Source of the DNA: Scolanthus callimorphus
Taxonomy: Eukaryota; Cnidaria; Anthozoa; Actiniaria; Edwardsiidae
DNA length: 64,000 bases
Direction: 5' to 3'
Assembly: GCA_033964015.1 (NCBI GenBank)
Contig: CM066913.1
Location: 11,092,953-11,156,952 of the forward strand
Positions 1-11,800 of this stretch are shown one piece after another. The notes beneath the pieces were generated by a model. It worked only from the letters and a program-made list of their open reading frames with translations. It searched no databases and was not told the DNA's origin. Position 1 is the first letter of the stretch, and the number at the start of each line of letters is the position of its first letter. A program made the position numbers and the translations under genes.

Positions 1-1443
1 GTTGTTTATTATATGGCACTTTTCCTAAAACTTTTTACGAACCGGAAGTCGCCTCGTTCATTTTCCCGCCGAAATAACTCAGACACGCGCCCGCGTCGCG
101 CTCGAGTTCATTCAGAGTTTTTCATTCTCCGAGTCAAACTGATAGAACAAACCCGTGTGTGCAAACCACGCCAGACTTGATCTAATGTAATCAAACTCTT
201 ATGGATGTCAAATGCTTCGGAATCCTTTCTTTTACAGATATTTTATAATGTCGTTTAGTCATTTGTGAGAAACTTTTGAGGGAGTTACAGAAGTTTCAAA
301 CGGCAAGCAAGTCGAAGCAAGTCAGCTGAACTTTTTTTTAGCACCATTGGGGAAAACATTGCTCCTTTTGCACTAGGAAAAGGCCTTTAATAAATACGGA
401 AGAAGAGTTAAACCTGAAGAAGATACTTCACAAGCTATCCAGAAAATTGCAATGGTTATTTTAGCCGGCTTTTGTGCAAAAGCAAACGTCAAGTAAGAAT
501 GAATTTAACTCGAGGAGATGGAGAGAGAAAAGAAATGAACGACTTCACTATCAGTATCGGTAAGCACAAAGTTTGAACTCGCTTTCTGTTATTATTTTTA
601 GTTCTCAAGTTTCTTGAATTCCCATTAAATTTTGACTTTACATGTAGCTTTTATCTTTTGCTGCTATTTTGACTCCCTTAAGTTCTCATTTTCTCCGGAT
701 AGACTCGAATTTCTTAGAGTAACTTTTTGGCTCTGTTTGCTTTTGTAAACAGGTCATTTCTGATTTTCAGGCCTTGATTTTCCTCTTGTCACAAGTTAGA
801 TTTGTGTTATACTGTGTCATGTATTCCTTGTTGTGAATCTCGCTGAAAATCTTTTTGAATTTGTGTTATTTCAAGGAGATTAATGCTTGTCAGTCGTGAA
901 CTGCGAGCGGGCATTAAGAATTTCCATAATGCCCGTGGGCATTACGGAGAGTTACGCCCGCTCGTTAGCCAATCAGAGCGCGCGTACTATCGTTGCCATA
1001 TAATAATGGCTAATAAACCCATTCAGTTCTGTCAAACCTCTCCTTTTTCAAAGCTCTAACTAAACAATGGGAAATGGACATTTAGAGCGCCCAAAATTAA
1101 AATTGGCCTTAGATACAGTCCAATTATGGTGCTGTATGAGCTGCAAAACTCTATGTAATTTGTTAGGCACGTTAATTAGCTGGTATGCATTACTTCAAAA
1201 CGTTTTACGGAATTTGGATGTCACTGAAAAACCTAACATCTGCTATTTGATACAAAGCTTTTTCAGTCCATTAATTTTCTCCTAACTTACTAAGAGTTTG
1301 TTTTCTATGCATCCACTGCTAAAACTAGTGATCAAAACTAATTGTTTTCTCACGTCTAGTGAAGTGAGTCTCTTTATTAGCGTTTTACAATTCGGTAAGC
1401 TTACTCACTCCTTGTGTTACAGGATCTACCTTCCAAAGCCCTT

Positions 1444-1560
1444 TAACCATTATCCTGCGAGATTGCGCAGAATATCGTTTGATGCTTAGCCGATGAGGGA
1501 CGCAGTCCCGAGTTGGCTAAATTAGACGATATTCTGCAAAATCGAGCAGGATAATGGTTT
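1444..1560. repeat. Short foldback (MITE-like) hairpin
   Basis: The left arm (about 1444-1475) reads ccattatcctgcgagatt and onward, and the right arm (about 1528-1558) is its near reverse complement, ending in gcaggataatgg. The whole unit is about 115 bases and can fold into one imperfect hairpin. It has no coding capacity. It is probably a non-autonomous DNA transposon. No clear target-site duplication was found. Confidence 0.6.
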
Positions 1561-1835
1561 TATTATTCAGCACATCAATAGCACAAACCCCCCTGAAAAG
1601 CATTACTTTTGCGTATTTTTTACGTGTTCGACACATCATATTTCCCTCAGAGACGGATATCGCAGGATATATGTCATGTACAGAAGACAGTTATTGACGT
1701 TCCAATGACCATATTTGGGCAGTGCATCGATGTGCTGAATAATAAATTCGGTTATCTGTATGCATTCACCATTCATCCGTAAGCAGAATCAAAGGAAACC
1801 CGCGTTTAAATGAAAAACTGCTACAACTTTCTCAC

Positions 1836-1910
1836 AAGCGAGATGTACTGATGTTCCAACCAATCACAAGCGAGATGTACTGATATTCTAACCAATCGGA
1901 AGCGAGATCT
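1836..1910. repeat. Imperfect tandem repeat, about 37 bp x 2
   Basis: The phrase caagcgagatgtactgat occurs twice about 37 bases apart, followed each time by a variant of tctaaccaatc. A third partial unit (gaagcgagat) follows. It is a simple local duplication. Confidence 0.6.
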
Positions 1911-2221
1911 CGTTTTCACTGAGCAATTTACCGTAAAATTATTTCCAGGCATCGTGTGTTCATTTGGTTGCACTGATTTAACGAAACCGGTACCGTGTGC
2001 AAACGGACTTTACAAGTCATCGATAATAAATGTCTTTCTATTCTACATAATCAGAAAGATTTACTTTTACTTAATGCCTGGAGTGAAACTATAACCGTTA
2101 GGCTAAACTATTATTAGGTTTAGATGGCTTCTGGTCCTGATCCACTCAAATAGCAAGCTTGGCATCAACATGCTAGTAAATGGGCGGAGTGTAGACAGAA
2201 GCCCCTTGCGTTTTCGCGCAT

Positions 2222-2890
2222 CTATTCAAGGTCTTGTTGCAGAAATTCATCCATGGTTTCATAGATGCCATTGCTGCACGAGGTCATCACAGGTGTTTCA
2301 TACATGGTGTCACTTGGAGGACTCGCGGGTATTTGTCCAGCACTACCAACTGGGGGATTGACATGTTCCTTGTAGATGCCACCAGAAGTGGTCATTGCTG
2401 CTTCATTCGTATGCTCACCAAGGGGTGTGTCATAAATGTTTTCTTCCGAGACTGTTCCAGGTGCTAATCTGCCCCTCTCTTGGTCGTCATCCATATTGTC
2501 GTCAAGGTTCTCGTACGCCATGTTATCATGTGCATCTTTTTTCTCGCCACTGCCGTGTCCGATATTGGGCCCGTCGTTGCCTCTTTGGGCAGGTATGGCT
2601 TCTGTGTATCTAGGGTCTTCATTATTGTTCGACTTAAGGGCACTCTCAGCCCCAGGCCGATCTTGACAATGCTCATTCTGTTCATATTGTTGGTTGAAGG
2701 TAAAAGTGGTTCCCCCGTTAAGCCCAGTGTTTGAATTGGTTGGCCGGCCATTCATCTCTAAAACATCGCTCATCTGCTGTTTTGATACGTTTACCGACTT
2801 GTTCTTGTCCCTCCGCCATTTAACCACAATCCCCACGATCACTACTATCAATACTACGAAAACAATGAAAACAAGCCACGTAAAAATTAG
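2222..2890 (-). CDS. Gene 2 last exon: transmembrane helix and cytoplasmic tail
   Basis: The exon opens with a hydrophobic helix of about 24 residues ([20 protein letters not shown]) followed by the basic stop-transfer stretch KWRRDKNK, so the tail is cytoplasmic. The tail of about 190 residues is polar and acidic. It has tyrosines in YTEA (about 2610-2625), YENL (2502-2516), YDTP (2420-2435), YKEH (2362-2377), YETP (2291-2305) and YETM (2250-2266). From known SH2 preferences, pYxN suits Grb2, pYxxP suits Crk/Nck-type adaptors, and pYxxM suits PI3-kinase p85. The stop codon is at 2222-2224. The acceptor at 2891 reads ttcttcag. The open frame of this exon is one phase off from the frame I read in the preceding exon, so one more small error or a different junction is likely. 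Confidence 0.85.
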   Translation of the reverse strand, partial: LIFTWLVFIVFVVLIVVIVGIVVKWRRDKNKSVNVSKQQMSDVLEMNGRPTNSNTGLNGGTTFTFNQQYEQNEHCQDRPGAESALKSNNNEDPRYTEAIPAQRGNDGPNIGHGSGEKKDAHDNMAYENLDDNMDDDQERGRLAPGTVSEENIYDTPLGEHTNEAAMTTSGGIYKEHVNPPVGSAGQIPASPPSDTMYETPVMTSCSNGIYETMDEFLQQDLE

Positions 2891-5800
2891 CTGAAGAAAT
2901 CTTAAACATAAACATCACTCGGCCCAGAGAGTTCCCTTAAATCTATGAAACTAATTACAATTACAATTTGTCAGTAGAAATACTTTTGCGTGTTGTTGTA
3001 ACCAAGATAATTGTGCTTACCTATACCAATGCACGAGGTTGATGCAGCTATTATAGTCCTCTGTTTGTCGTCTCTACTCCGACGTCGTGCCGAGCCGTTG
3101 TTGGGCGGAACCGCATCAGTTGGTGTTAGCGGTGGGACTGTGTCGTGACGAGTTACCCGCCCCTCTGTTGGTCTTATAATGCCTGCAGTGAAAAAGGTGT
3201 AATAAGTATTTTGACCCTACACATATTTTGTTTACCAATGATCATCATTTTCCTCGTCCAGTTTGTGTTTAAATCCACCTTGTACGAGGTGTCTATAGCT
3301 ATTGTCGTATATTGTCGTGTGTCACTTTGGCGAACACGTAAGAAGTGCTTGAATTCATTGCCTTACCTTTGCAGTCCTGTATCGATTTTCCTCCCAGTTG
3401 ATTGGTGGAGAATCCGGTAGGACACGTGACACACGTAGTTTGACCCTCGTGAGGCTGATAGGACCCAAATGGACATGCGCGACAAGTTGTCATGATAATG
3501 TACGTCCCAGGTGGGCACATGACTGAGGATTCATCAAGTACAGGATTAGAAACTACCTGTCTTAGTCGCTTCTCCTTTAAGTTTTAGGTTAATTCTAGAG
3601 CAAAATATCATACTTACTCAAGCACTGAAATCCGTTTGAGTGGAGCATCTGACGGGCTGGACACTGACTGATCAATTTCGTTATCTTCCACGATCGGGGT
3701 CAATAGTTAACAATACACTGCCGACTTCGACGGCGGACAGATTCCTTTTCAGGACAGTAATGTTCTTCACGCTTTCAAGTAGCAGATCCCGTGCCTCCAT
3801 GAAGCTCATTGCGTTCTCCATCTCAGTGCGATTATAGGCGTGTTTAGGTGTTGGGTCTAGACCTTGTAGTTGAATATCTACAGTGCACGTCAGGACAGCT
3901 CCATATTCTCTTCGTGTCTCAAAGCATTCGCTTACGTTATAATCGACAACAGCATCTTGTGGCAACCCGGTATTAGATGTAAATATTTCCTGTAGAGGTT
4001 TATGGATTGCAGACTTTATCTTGCTTGTCTGGTCGTAATCCAGTACAACCCAGTCTGTTTCCTGTTCTACTGCCCGTCTTACACGCGCCGTGATGTCTGA
4101 ATGGGATAAATTGCCACTCATCTCAAATGTGAGATATATGCTGGACCGTGCGATCGAAAATGGAAAACTCCCACGTGACTCTCGCGTGATATTCGGTATC
4201 CATAGCGATTAGAAACCTTACAGAGATACCTTCCACTGTTTTCTGGACGCATTTGTGGAAGTTGTAACATTGGGAAGGTTTGGTTCCTAATCTTGGTGAA
4301 ATGCGAGAACTCGGTGGGTTTGTAGAGCCACTGATAGAGCAGGGGGAGAGCCGTGCTAGAGGAGTTACAAGTCAAGACCAAGAGACCATGTACTGCCACG
4401 TCCATTTGATCTGGCGGGTGTGTGGTGATATTGGGAGGGGAGTGAACGATCACGTGACCTGGCGAAGATTCGTCTGTGCTCACATGGTTGCTCACCTCGC
4501 ACGTGTAGTTCCCAGAATCCTCCTTGCCAATATTACTGATGGTTAGCACGTTAGCGGTGCGTTCAGGGATAGTGTCTCCATTTCGTTTCCATCGGTACGA
4601 AAGTGGGGGTCCCCCCTCGGCGCTACAGGACAAGATCACTTGAGCTCCTAACCCTGTTTCTGTGAGAGGCGTGGGGGGTGTGGTGATGTTAGGAGGTCGA
4701 GCACAGAAGATGTTCTTCTCACGCGTCTCGTCCAGGAGATCTAAAATAGACTTAGAACTGTTAACGACCTGGACAAGTGTCATGTTCTCACTTTCTATCA
4801 GCTCTTTGACTTGAACAGTTATGGCTGCGATAAGAGCTCCCATTCTACTTGCACCGGGGAGTTGGACACCTTCTAACATTGCATGCATGCGTTCTGTGAC
4901 ATCCTCTACACAGTCATCCAGACCAGTGCAGCTCTCGGACGCATTGCTCAAAAGCTTGTTTAGACCGATTTCCCAATCTAGCACTAAGCCTGCCAACGCT
5001 AAATTAACTTTGTGGACATCAAGCTCATATAGCTCGCGTTGTATATTAGCCGACTTGCTACCAGCGAGTAAACTCTGTTCGACAACTTCGGAAATATCTT
5101 GGGTGGTTAGATTCAGACTTGACGCCACTGTGTTATTTACTAAAACACGCTCGGATCTTGCCACGTTTGTGATCTTGCTGTGATTTCTTAGGGTTTCGAT
5201 AATGGCCTTCGCCTCAATACTGGTGTTAAAAAGGATCCCGATTATCTCCCTTAGCCTGCGTTCATAGGTAGTCATTTGGGCGCACCGTTTGCTATAGCCC
5301 GCTAGTCTGGCTAGCTTTTCGTTGTGTAGCACTGATGGCTCTAGAGATCGTCGTCTGCGTCGTGAACCCTGGTGATTCTCATCAGCAGCTTCACCACGAA
5401 ATGCATGCGCCACATTTCCAAAGAACTCCCTTGTTATTTCTGTTGAAGCACGATGCAATGATGTCTCAACATCTTTCGAGTCTAGAGTCACGTGATATGT
5501 GCGAGAGGGTCCACTCGTGTTCTTGTGCTTAACCAACACCTTCAGGGGAAGCATTCGTATCGATCCACTTCTTATACTCACACGTTCAACGAAAGAAACA
5601 TTTTCCACTTGGAGCAGTTTGCTTCCATTAACAGTGTTTGCTAGCTTTGCCAGGTGGATTGCGTCCTTCAGCAAGTATTCTGTTTGCCGCTTTGCTTTCT
5701 CTGTAATATTCACTGCCGTCTCTAGCGCGTGCACAGCCCGTCTGGCCGCCTCTCTAGTGTCTCCTGCTCTTTCCAACACAATAGTCTGTTGCTGGAGTCT

Positions 5801-8800
5801 ATAGTCAGCAACTGCGTACTTTTCCAAAGCGTGCTCCAGTTGGATAACAGGTCTGACCATTTCCTGTTGTACCTTGTCCAGCTTATTAAGTGTACGATTT
5901 CTTATTTCCCGGCAGAATTCATTTTGCTTCACACAGTTTTTATCTTTGACCCTGTGCGCACAGTTAACGTGGAAGCAGCATGATGTTACCATAGTGCTCT
6001 TGACATATTCCTTATCGCATGGTACCGTACAATTGTACGGTATGTTTGTGTACTTGTAGTTAAACACAGGGTGGATACAGGGCTTGTACTCTACGCCACA
6101 GTTCCACTTCCTTTAAACTGACAGGCACCACCTGGTGCATCTTGCGCAGCTGGCAAAACAACGGCAACAATTACATCAGCACCGCACAACAACAGCCAGA
6201 TTAACAATAATTATTTCATAATTATCAAAACTGAGGGCTCTTACCTTGTAATGCCATTTTCGTACCGTTAGTAGCCAGCTTAATGATATACGGCCGTTTT
6301 CGTGTTAACAGCCTTTTGCGAGGCCATGGATTGCTTGGATCAGGCAACTCGTTCTCAATAAGAAATGGCACCACAACTTGAAGCACTTTTAACACTGGAC
6401 AAAAAAACATTTTGAAAAATCCACGTTTAGCATGTTGACGCTTACAAAATGGCACTCTGCAACGTCGATTCTCTTGTGTCGGTTCCACTCTCTTCTGCTT
6501 TGTAGTGTGACACGTGGCCGCACAATCCCCTCTTTTAATACCTATGACGTCACGAACACAGGCCGAACACACCACCCCGTCTTCACATACGTGCAAACAG
6601 TATTTGAATCCACAAAGATTATTTAGATTATGTTCCAGTTGACGCACATCTGCTCGACCCTGTGAAACATTTAGCTTCAATGTCGTTACGGTATCATTTG
6701 CTACCTTCGCCGATAATGCGGACTGGTTGAACTTGTGAAACTCCTTCAAGTATACTTGGGTTGCTAGATTGAGCCTTTCTTTGCTCCTAAGAAGCCGTAT
6801 TTTTGTCCTGTTGTACGCATTAGCACGAGCCTGTAGTCTGCCTGGGATCTTTGCAATAACCTTTTTAATATAGCCATGGATGAAGTCTTCTATCCGGGTC
6901 CCAAGAGAATCGCCACTTGTATCCTCGAAACGTCCTTTTAGGCGAACGCTCAGGGCTTCCCAGCTTTGTAACGGTGCAAATACACTAACGTTTGCTGTGA
7001 ACACTCCAAATACACGTATGGTGACAGGCCCTAGAGATAAAGACTCGTTACTAATCTGCACGGTTACTGGTACTTGATCTCCTAACAAGTTCATCGTGGT
7101 GACAAGAGTTGCCTGTGCAGACGTGCCGTTACAAGGGAGACGTAACTCCAAAGTCCCCGCACCAGGAATCATCGTAAAGAATTCCCCAAGGTTTGTCTTC
7201 TTATCAACATTTACAGACATGTGAGTAAGATTTGAGCAGTCACCACAGCTGTAACTACCGTGTGCATTATTGCGTAAAAACAAAATGTTGACCTTGTTTT
7301 GTGGGAACACTAGAGGTCCGAACTTTACAATTCCTTGCACTCTCAACCCCAGTTTAACCAAGTGCCATTCGTTTGTGTTATTGTGAGAGAAGTTGGCCAT
7401 TGCACTGTATAGAAACATGGGAGAAGGCTCCAATGCTGCTACGTAATCCTTGAGGAGATCTGCTTTGAAAGGGTCGTCCACCAGCATTCCATGGATGAAC
7501 AACGAACCTTTCGAATTGGTATTTCCTGCATATTGTACACACACAGAATACCTAATTTAGTAAGATTATTGTGCCCTACATAAACACATGCACTCTCTTC
7601 GGTTTACTGCACAGTGTAATAAGGCATTTCAACTTTTTTTTATAAGGCTGGGTATCTCACTCGATTTTAACCTTATATGGTAAAATGACGTCACAGTCAT
7701 TGCAACACACATATTCCACAACTATATATTTCTCGTTCACAAAGCCACTATGTCATATTGGTCGTTTACAGAAATGGAGCTTGGCCAAAACTTTCAAGCC
7801 TTTTTACCACTGGTTTTCGTTTCCAGTGTATTAGATGGTTATCGCCTACCTACCTTGCAAAAGCAGAATTCCCTTTGAGTCCTGTAGTTTAAGCTTCAGC
7901 GTGAGACGCTCTTGCTGGATAAGGATTTTGCTCTGGACATCGACGTCTCCTTCTAGAATGGCATCCCATTGTACAGGCGGGAACTCCTAGTTGGGTGTAA
8001 AAAAAGAAATGTATAGTGACTAAATAAGTACTGATCCATCCATCATTTCGAGTATTTCCGGTTCAAGCTATTCACCGTGTGGAATTGAGGGTTGTCCAAT
8101 ACAAATTGACAAATTATTGTCTAAAACAATGGAGTGCAGTGGAGTATATATAGAACGAGGCAATACAATGGAGGAGAACAATACCATGCATAAATTTGTC
8201 AGAGTATTGGACTAGTATGGTGGAATTGGGCCCTTCGCGACGTTCCCCGCCTCTGCCACGCGATCTTGTCGGGTCACGTGACAATTGTTATTTAGCTTTA
8301 CGGCCGAAATAATTTCCAGTAAGTGGTTAATTTTTGCCATTTAATCAATAGTGGTTTGTGGGGACTAATGAAACAATATCTAATACTCCATTCACACCAA
8401 AACCATGTTTAGTTAAACAAGATTTTTCTTCGCCTGATAACATGACAAGTTTCTTACTGCGATAAACTCGTACCAGCTAAATGATCTTTTGGTAACATGT
8501 AAATTACAGTCTGTTCAGTTTTGTCCTTGGAACAGTCTTCTCTTGGGAGATAAGGATTTAAACCAGTTTAATTAAACCACCTTGTATAAGTCTTCACTCT
8601 CTTGCTCCTAGCCCTAGCACGCGCTGACCTTTTATCAAAAACGGTAGTTTCACTTGTCATCTTTCCTTTGAACGTCATCTTCATACTGATGGAGCTATCA
8701 GTCTCTTTGGTGGACCAATGTACGCGGCTTTCAGCTTCCATCTCGCTGAGAGCAGAAGCCCTGTGTTTCATTCCATTTCCGTCCCAGTACGGCACAGTTG

Positions 8801-11800
8801 GGGTTCTAAATGATACTGACTTGGAAAACTGGATCCCAGTAATTGCCATGCTTAGGCCTACCTGGGAGAGTCGCTCAGACACGATTAGCCTATTAGTCAA
8901 GGGACTGAACAATACCAATACATTTCCCTGATGACCCTGGCAGAGATCGATGGCTATAACGTGATATCCAAAGTCTTTTTGATGTAGGATCTCGCTCCTG
9001 TTGTTCAGAGAGAATCGTAGGGAGCCACGATAAAGTAAAGCAGCGTAGATGTTGCCGTTAACTGCGAGTCTAGACTGTCCAATCACGGTTTTGAGCTCAT
9101 CACCTTTCCAAAGATAGCTGACCAGATCTGTTACTTCCCAAGAAGTCTCAGTTGTTTCATTGACTTCAATGGACGACCAACGTGGCAAGTGCTTTGCGAT
9201 TGTTTTCAGGAATGCGGAGGCAAGAATGTTGTTCGGTAGGCAAGTTAGATCCACAGACGCACCCTTTGTATCATTGCAGATGAGTTGTTGGGCTAATGTT
9301 TTTGAATTATTGCCACCAGATAAGCTGGACAAATCATTCTTGGAGAGCTCTGTTCCCAACATCGCGAAAGGTATCATCTCCCCTGTAGATGCCGACAGGT
9401 GTACCACGCCCTCAGTACTGTAGGTCTTCCCATTATACATCCACTTGTTGGTGGACAAACCTGATATTTCAACGGGCTTCTTCGGACACCTCGCCAGTTT
9501 CAGGCGATAACATCCTGATGAAGATGCTAGCGGGTTATTTGTATAGTAATTGTGACTTGACATGTTTTTGCATCCATGTAGGCTTTTTTGCACTCTCACT
9601 ACACTAGGCAACGGGGCTTCAAACGAATTCGCGCCAGGTCCCTCGATGACGTAATAACAAACATAACTCCTTTTTTCACAGCCTTGATCTCAACAAGGTA
9701 GGTTTTAAACTTGTCGGTCGTAGAGTTATAGCCACCGAGTTGTAGTTTATTTGGCACGAATTCTATCCCTTCTGACAAAAACTTTACTGTTGTTTTTTTG
9801 GTTACCGGCGATGCTTTGAATATGACGCTAGCGTTATGTCGTAGCAGGAGATCGGGGAATGTGGGCGTAATGAGCATGCCGAGGTCGCAGAGTGGTCCTT
9901 TAAATGGAGTGCCAGTGCAATTACACGCGAAGGTTTTGGGGTCGAGACTGAGACACGAGCTGCCATATTTACAAGGGTTGGACTTGCAGGCTTGTACCTC
10001 TGTTTGGGAGAAGAAGAAAAAAAACAAAGTGGCGAACTGTTACAGCATGATGAGCACGCTTTTAATATTAGCCATTATAAAACTCTTGCGAAGGAAAGAG
10101 TTTACAACTCGCTGTTTGCTGGATTGGCTTGCGTTATGGCATCACTTCAGTCCAATCCTAATAACTATATAGTGACGTCATGACGTCACGTGGATGAATA
10201 ATGATGATGATCCTACCGAGGCAAGCTGGTACTTCCGGAGTCCATTTCTTGTCTGCTCCGCATCTCATGTGATGACTTCCATTGATATAATATCCTGGAT
10301 CACATCCCAAGGTGCACGTGAGCGGTAATACGTGTGGCATGGAACAAGGACAAAGCCTTTGACCGGGAGAGCTAATGGACAATGCTTCACTGAAAGAAAG
10401 GAGAGACGTCTTGAACTTCTATAACCAAACAGCAGCATCATTTGTGACTGCTTTGTGTATATGAAGTTTTCTTTTATAAGGAAGGAGTCCAAGGACCCAG
10501 ACCTCGTGCGGTCCGCCTGACAAGCACGTGATCGTAGCCCGTGTAGCTCATACCTATGTCACATATCATGTGGCCTTATAGCCTGCGTTAGCGGCTCTAA
10601 AGAGACGGGGCGAGCGAATAAAACCGGAAAAAGCGCGGCCACGAGAGCTCTGCGCTATTCCCGGTTTTCGCTCGCCCCGACTCTCTCCCCTTCCATTTAG
10701 AGCCCCTACGCAGGCTAGTGGCTTTATGTCGTGACATTCTTAATAAGGATAAAGCTCTACCTTTGCAGGAGTCCAGGGATCCAGACCACGTGCGGTCCGC
10801 CTGACAAACACGTGATCGTGGCCCATGTAGCTCATACCCTGTGTTACATGTTATGTTACATTCTTCCCCTGTCGTCTGACCGGAACAGTTGAGCAAGCCA
10901 TGTGCAGGCGCAGAAGGTGGAACACACGGGTACCCTGTGGAGCGTGTAGAAGAATATTTATATATATATATATTGGGTTATTCCAGACAGCACATTACAA
11001 AATAAGAGGCATGGGAGCTGTACCTACCTTTACACGTCCGCTGGTCAGCGTCCATGTAATATCCAGGCAAGCATGCGCAGTAGAAACTACCGATAGTGTT
11101 GGTGCACAACTGAGAGCAGTAGCCAAGCTGGCATTCATTGGTGTCTGCAGAACAATAAAACGTGACTGGGTGTCCGAGTCTGATAACAGAATAGATGAGC
11201 TCAGTCCTCGTATGACAAACCAAATCCTAGTATTTATCCGTCGCATCACATGATAAGCCAGAATCCTCTGCACTCACCAACACATGATTTGTTATCTTGT
11301 CCGAGCTGATATCCCACAGGGCAGAGGCACTGGTAACCACCCATTGTGTTGTTACACGCATGCGCACAGCCCGCCACTCCTCCAGGGAGACACTCGTCTA
11401 TGTCTTGAGGTAAGACGAAAAAAAGCATAGGTATTAGTAGCAAAACCTTCTTCATGCTCGGTCCTGTCAAAATGTCTCTCACTAACCTGTACATGTTTTG
11501 TTGTTGGCGTCACGAGTGTAGCCATGGTAACAGGCGCACGTGAAGCCTCGTTGATGATTCACGCATTTCTGCTGGCAATCGTGCTGAGCGGTAGAACACT
11601 CATCAACATCTGTCAAGGATGTCAAAACATATGTTTATGTATCAGACTTTAGATTTCCGAAAAACAGTTTTTGTGCTTAGTCAGAATAATGAAGGTGGAA
11701 ATTTGCTTTCTCGCACATTTTCACAGTTCGCTAAAATTTCTCCCTTACTTCCCCTCATTGAAGGTAAACCCTAGGTAACTTTGGAGTATGATTGAGAGAA

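Larger units (their letters stand above)
1..2150. other. Non-coding stretch downstream of gene 2
   Basis: I see no convincing gene here. Open frames are short (60-72 codons) and show no domain, signal peptide or splice structure. The stretch holds a GC-rich inverted repeat around 905-965, a hairpin element at 1444-1560 and a short imperfect tandem repeat around 1840-1910. The 3' UTR of gene 2 must lie in the upper part. A minus-strand AATAAA-type signal can be read near 1558-1563, at the edge of the hairpin, but I would not rely on it. Confidence 0.5.

Noticed and set aside
2170..2894. Several plus-strand open frames opposite the receptor tail
   Set aside because: They are antisense shadows of the minus-strand cytoplasmic exon and show no domain, signal or splice structure.
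4118..4121. Two overlapping open frames with an ATGA overlap, as in bacterial operons
   Set aside because: The genome is eukaryotic with introns. The overlap is produced by a one-base loss in a homopolymer inside a single exon.
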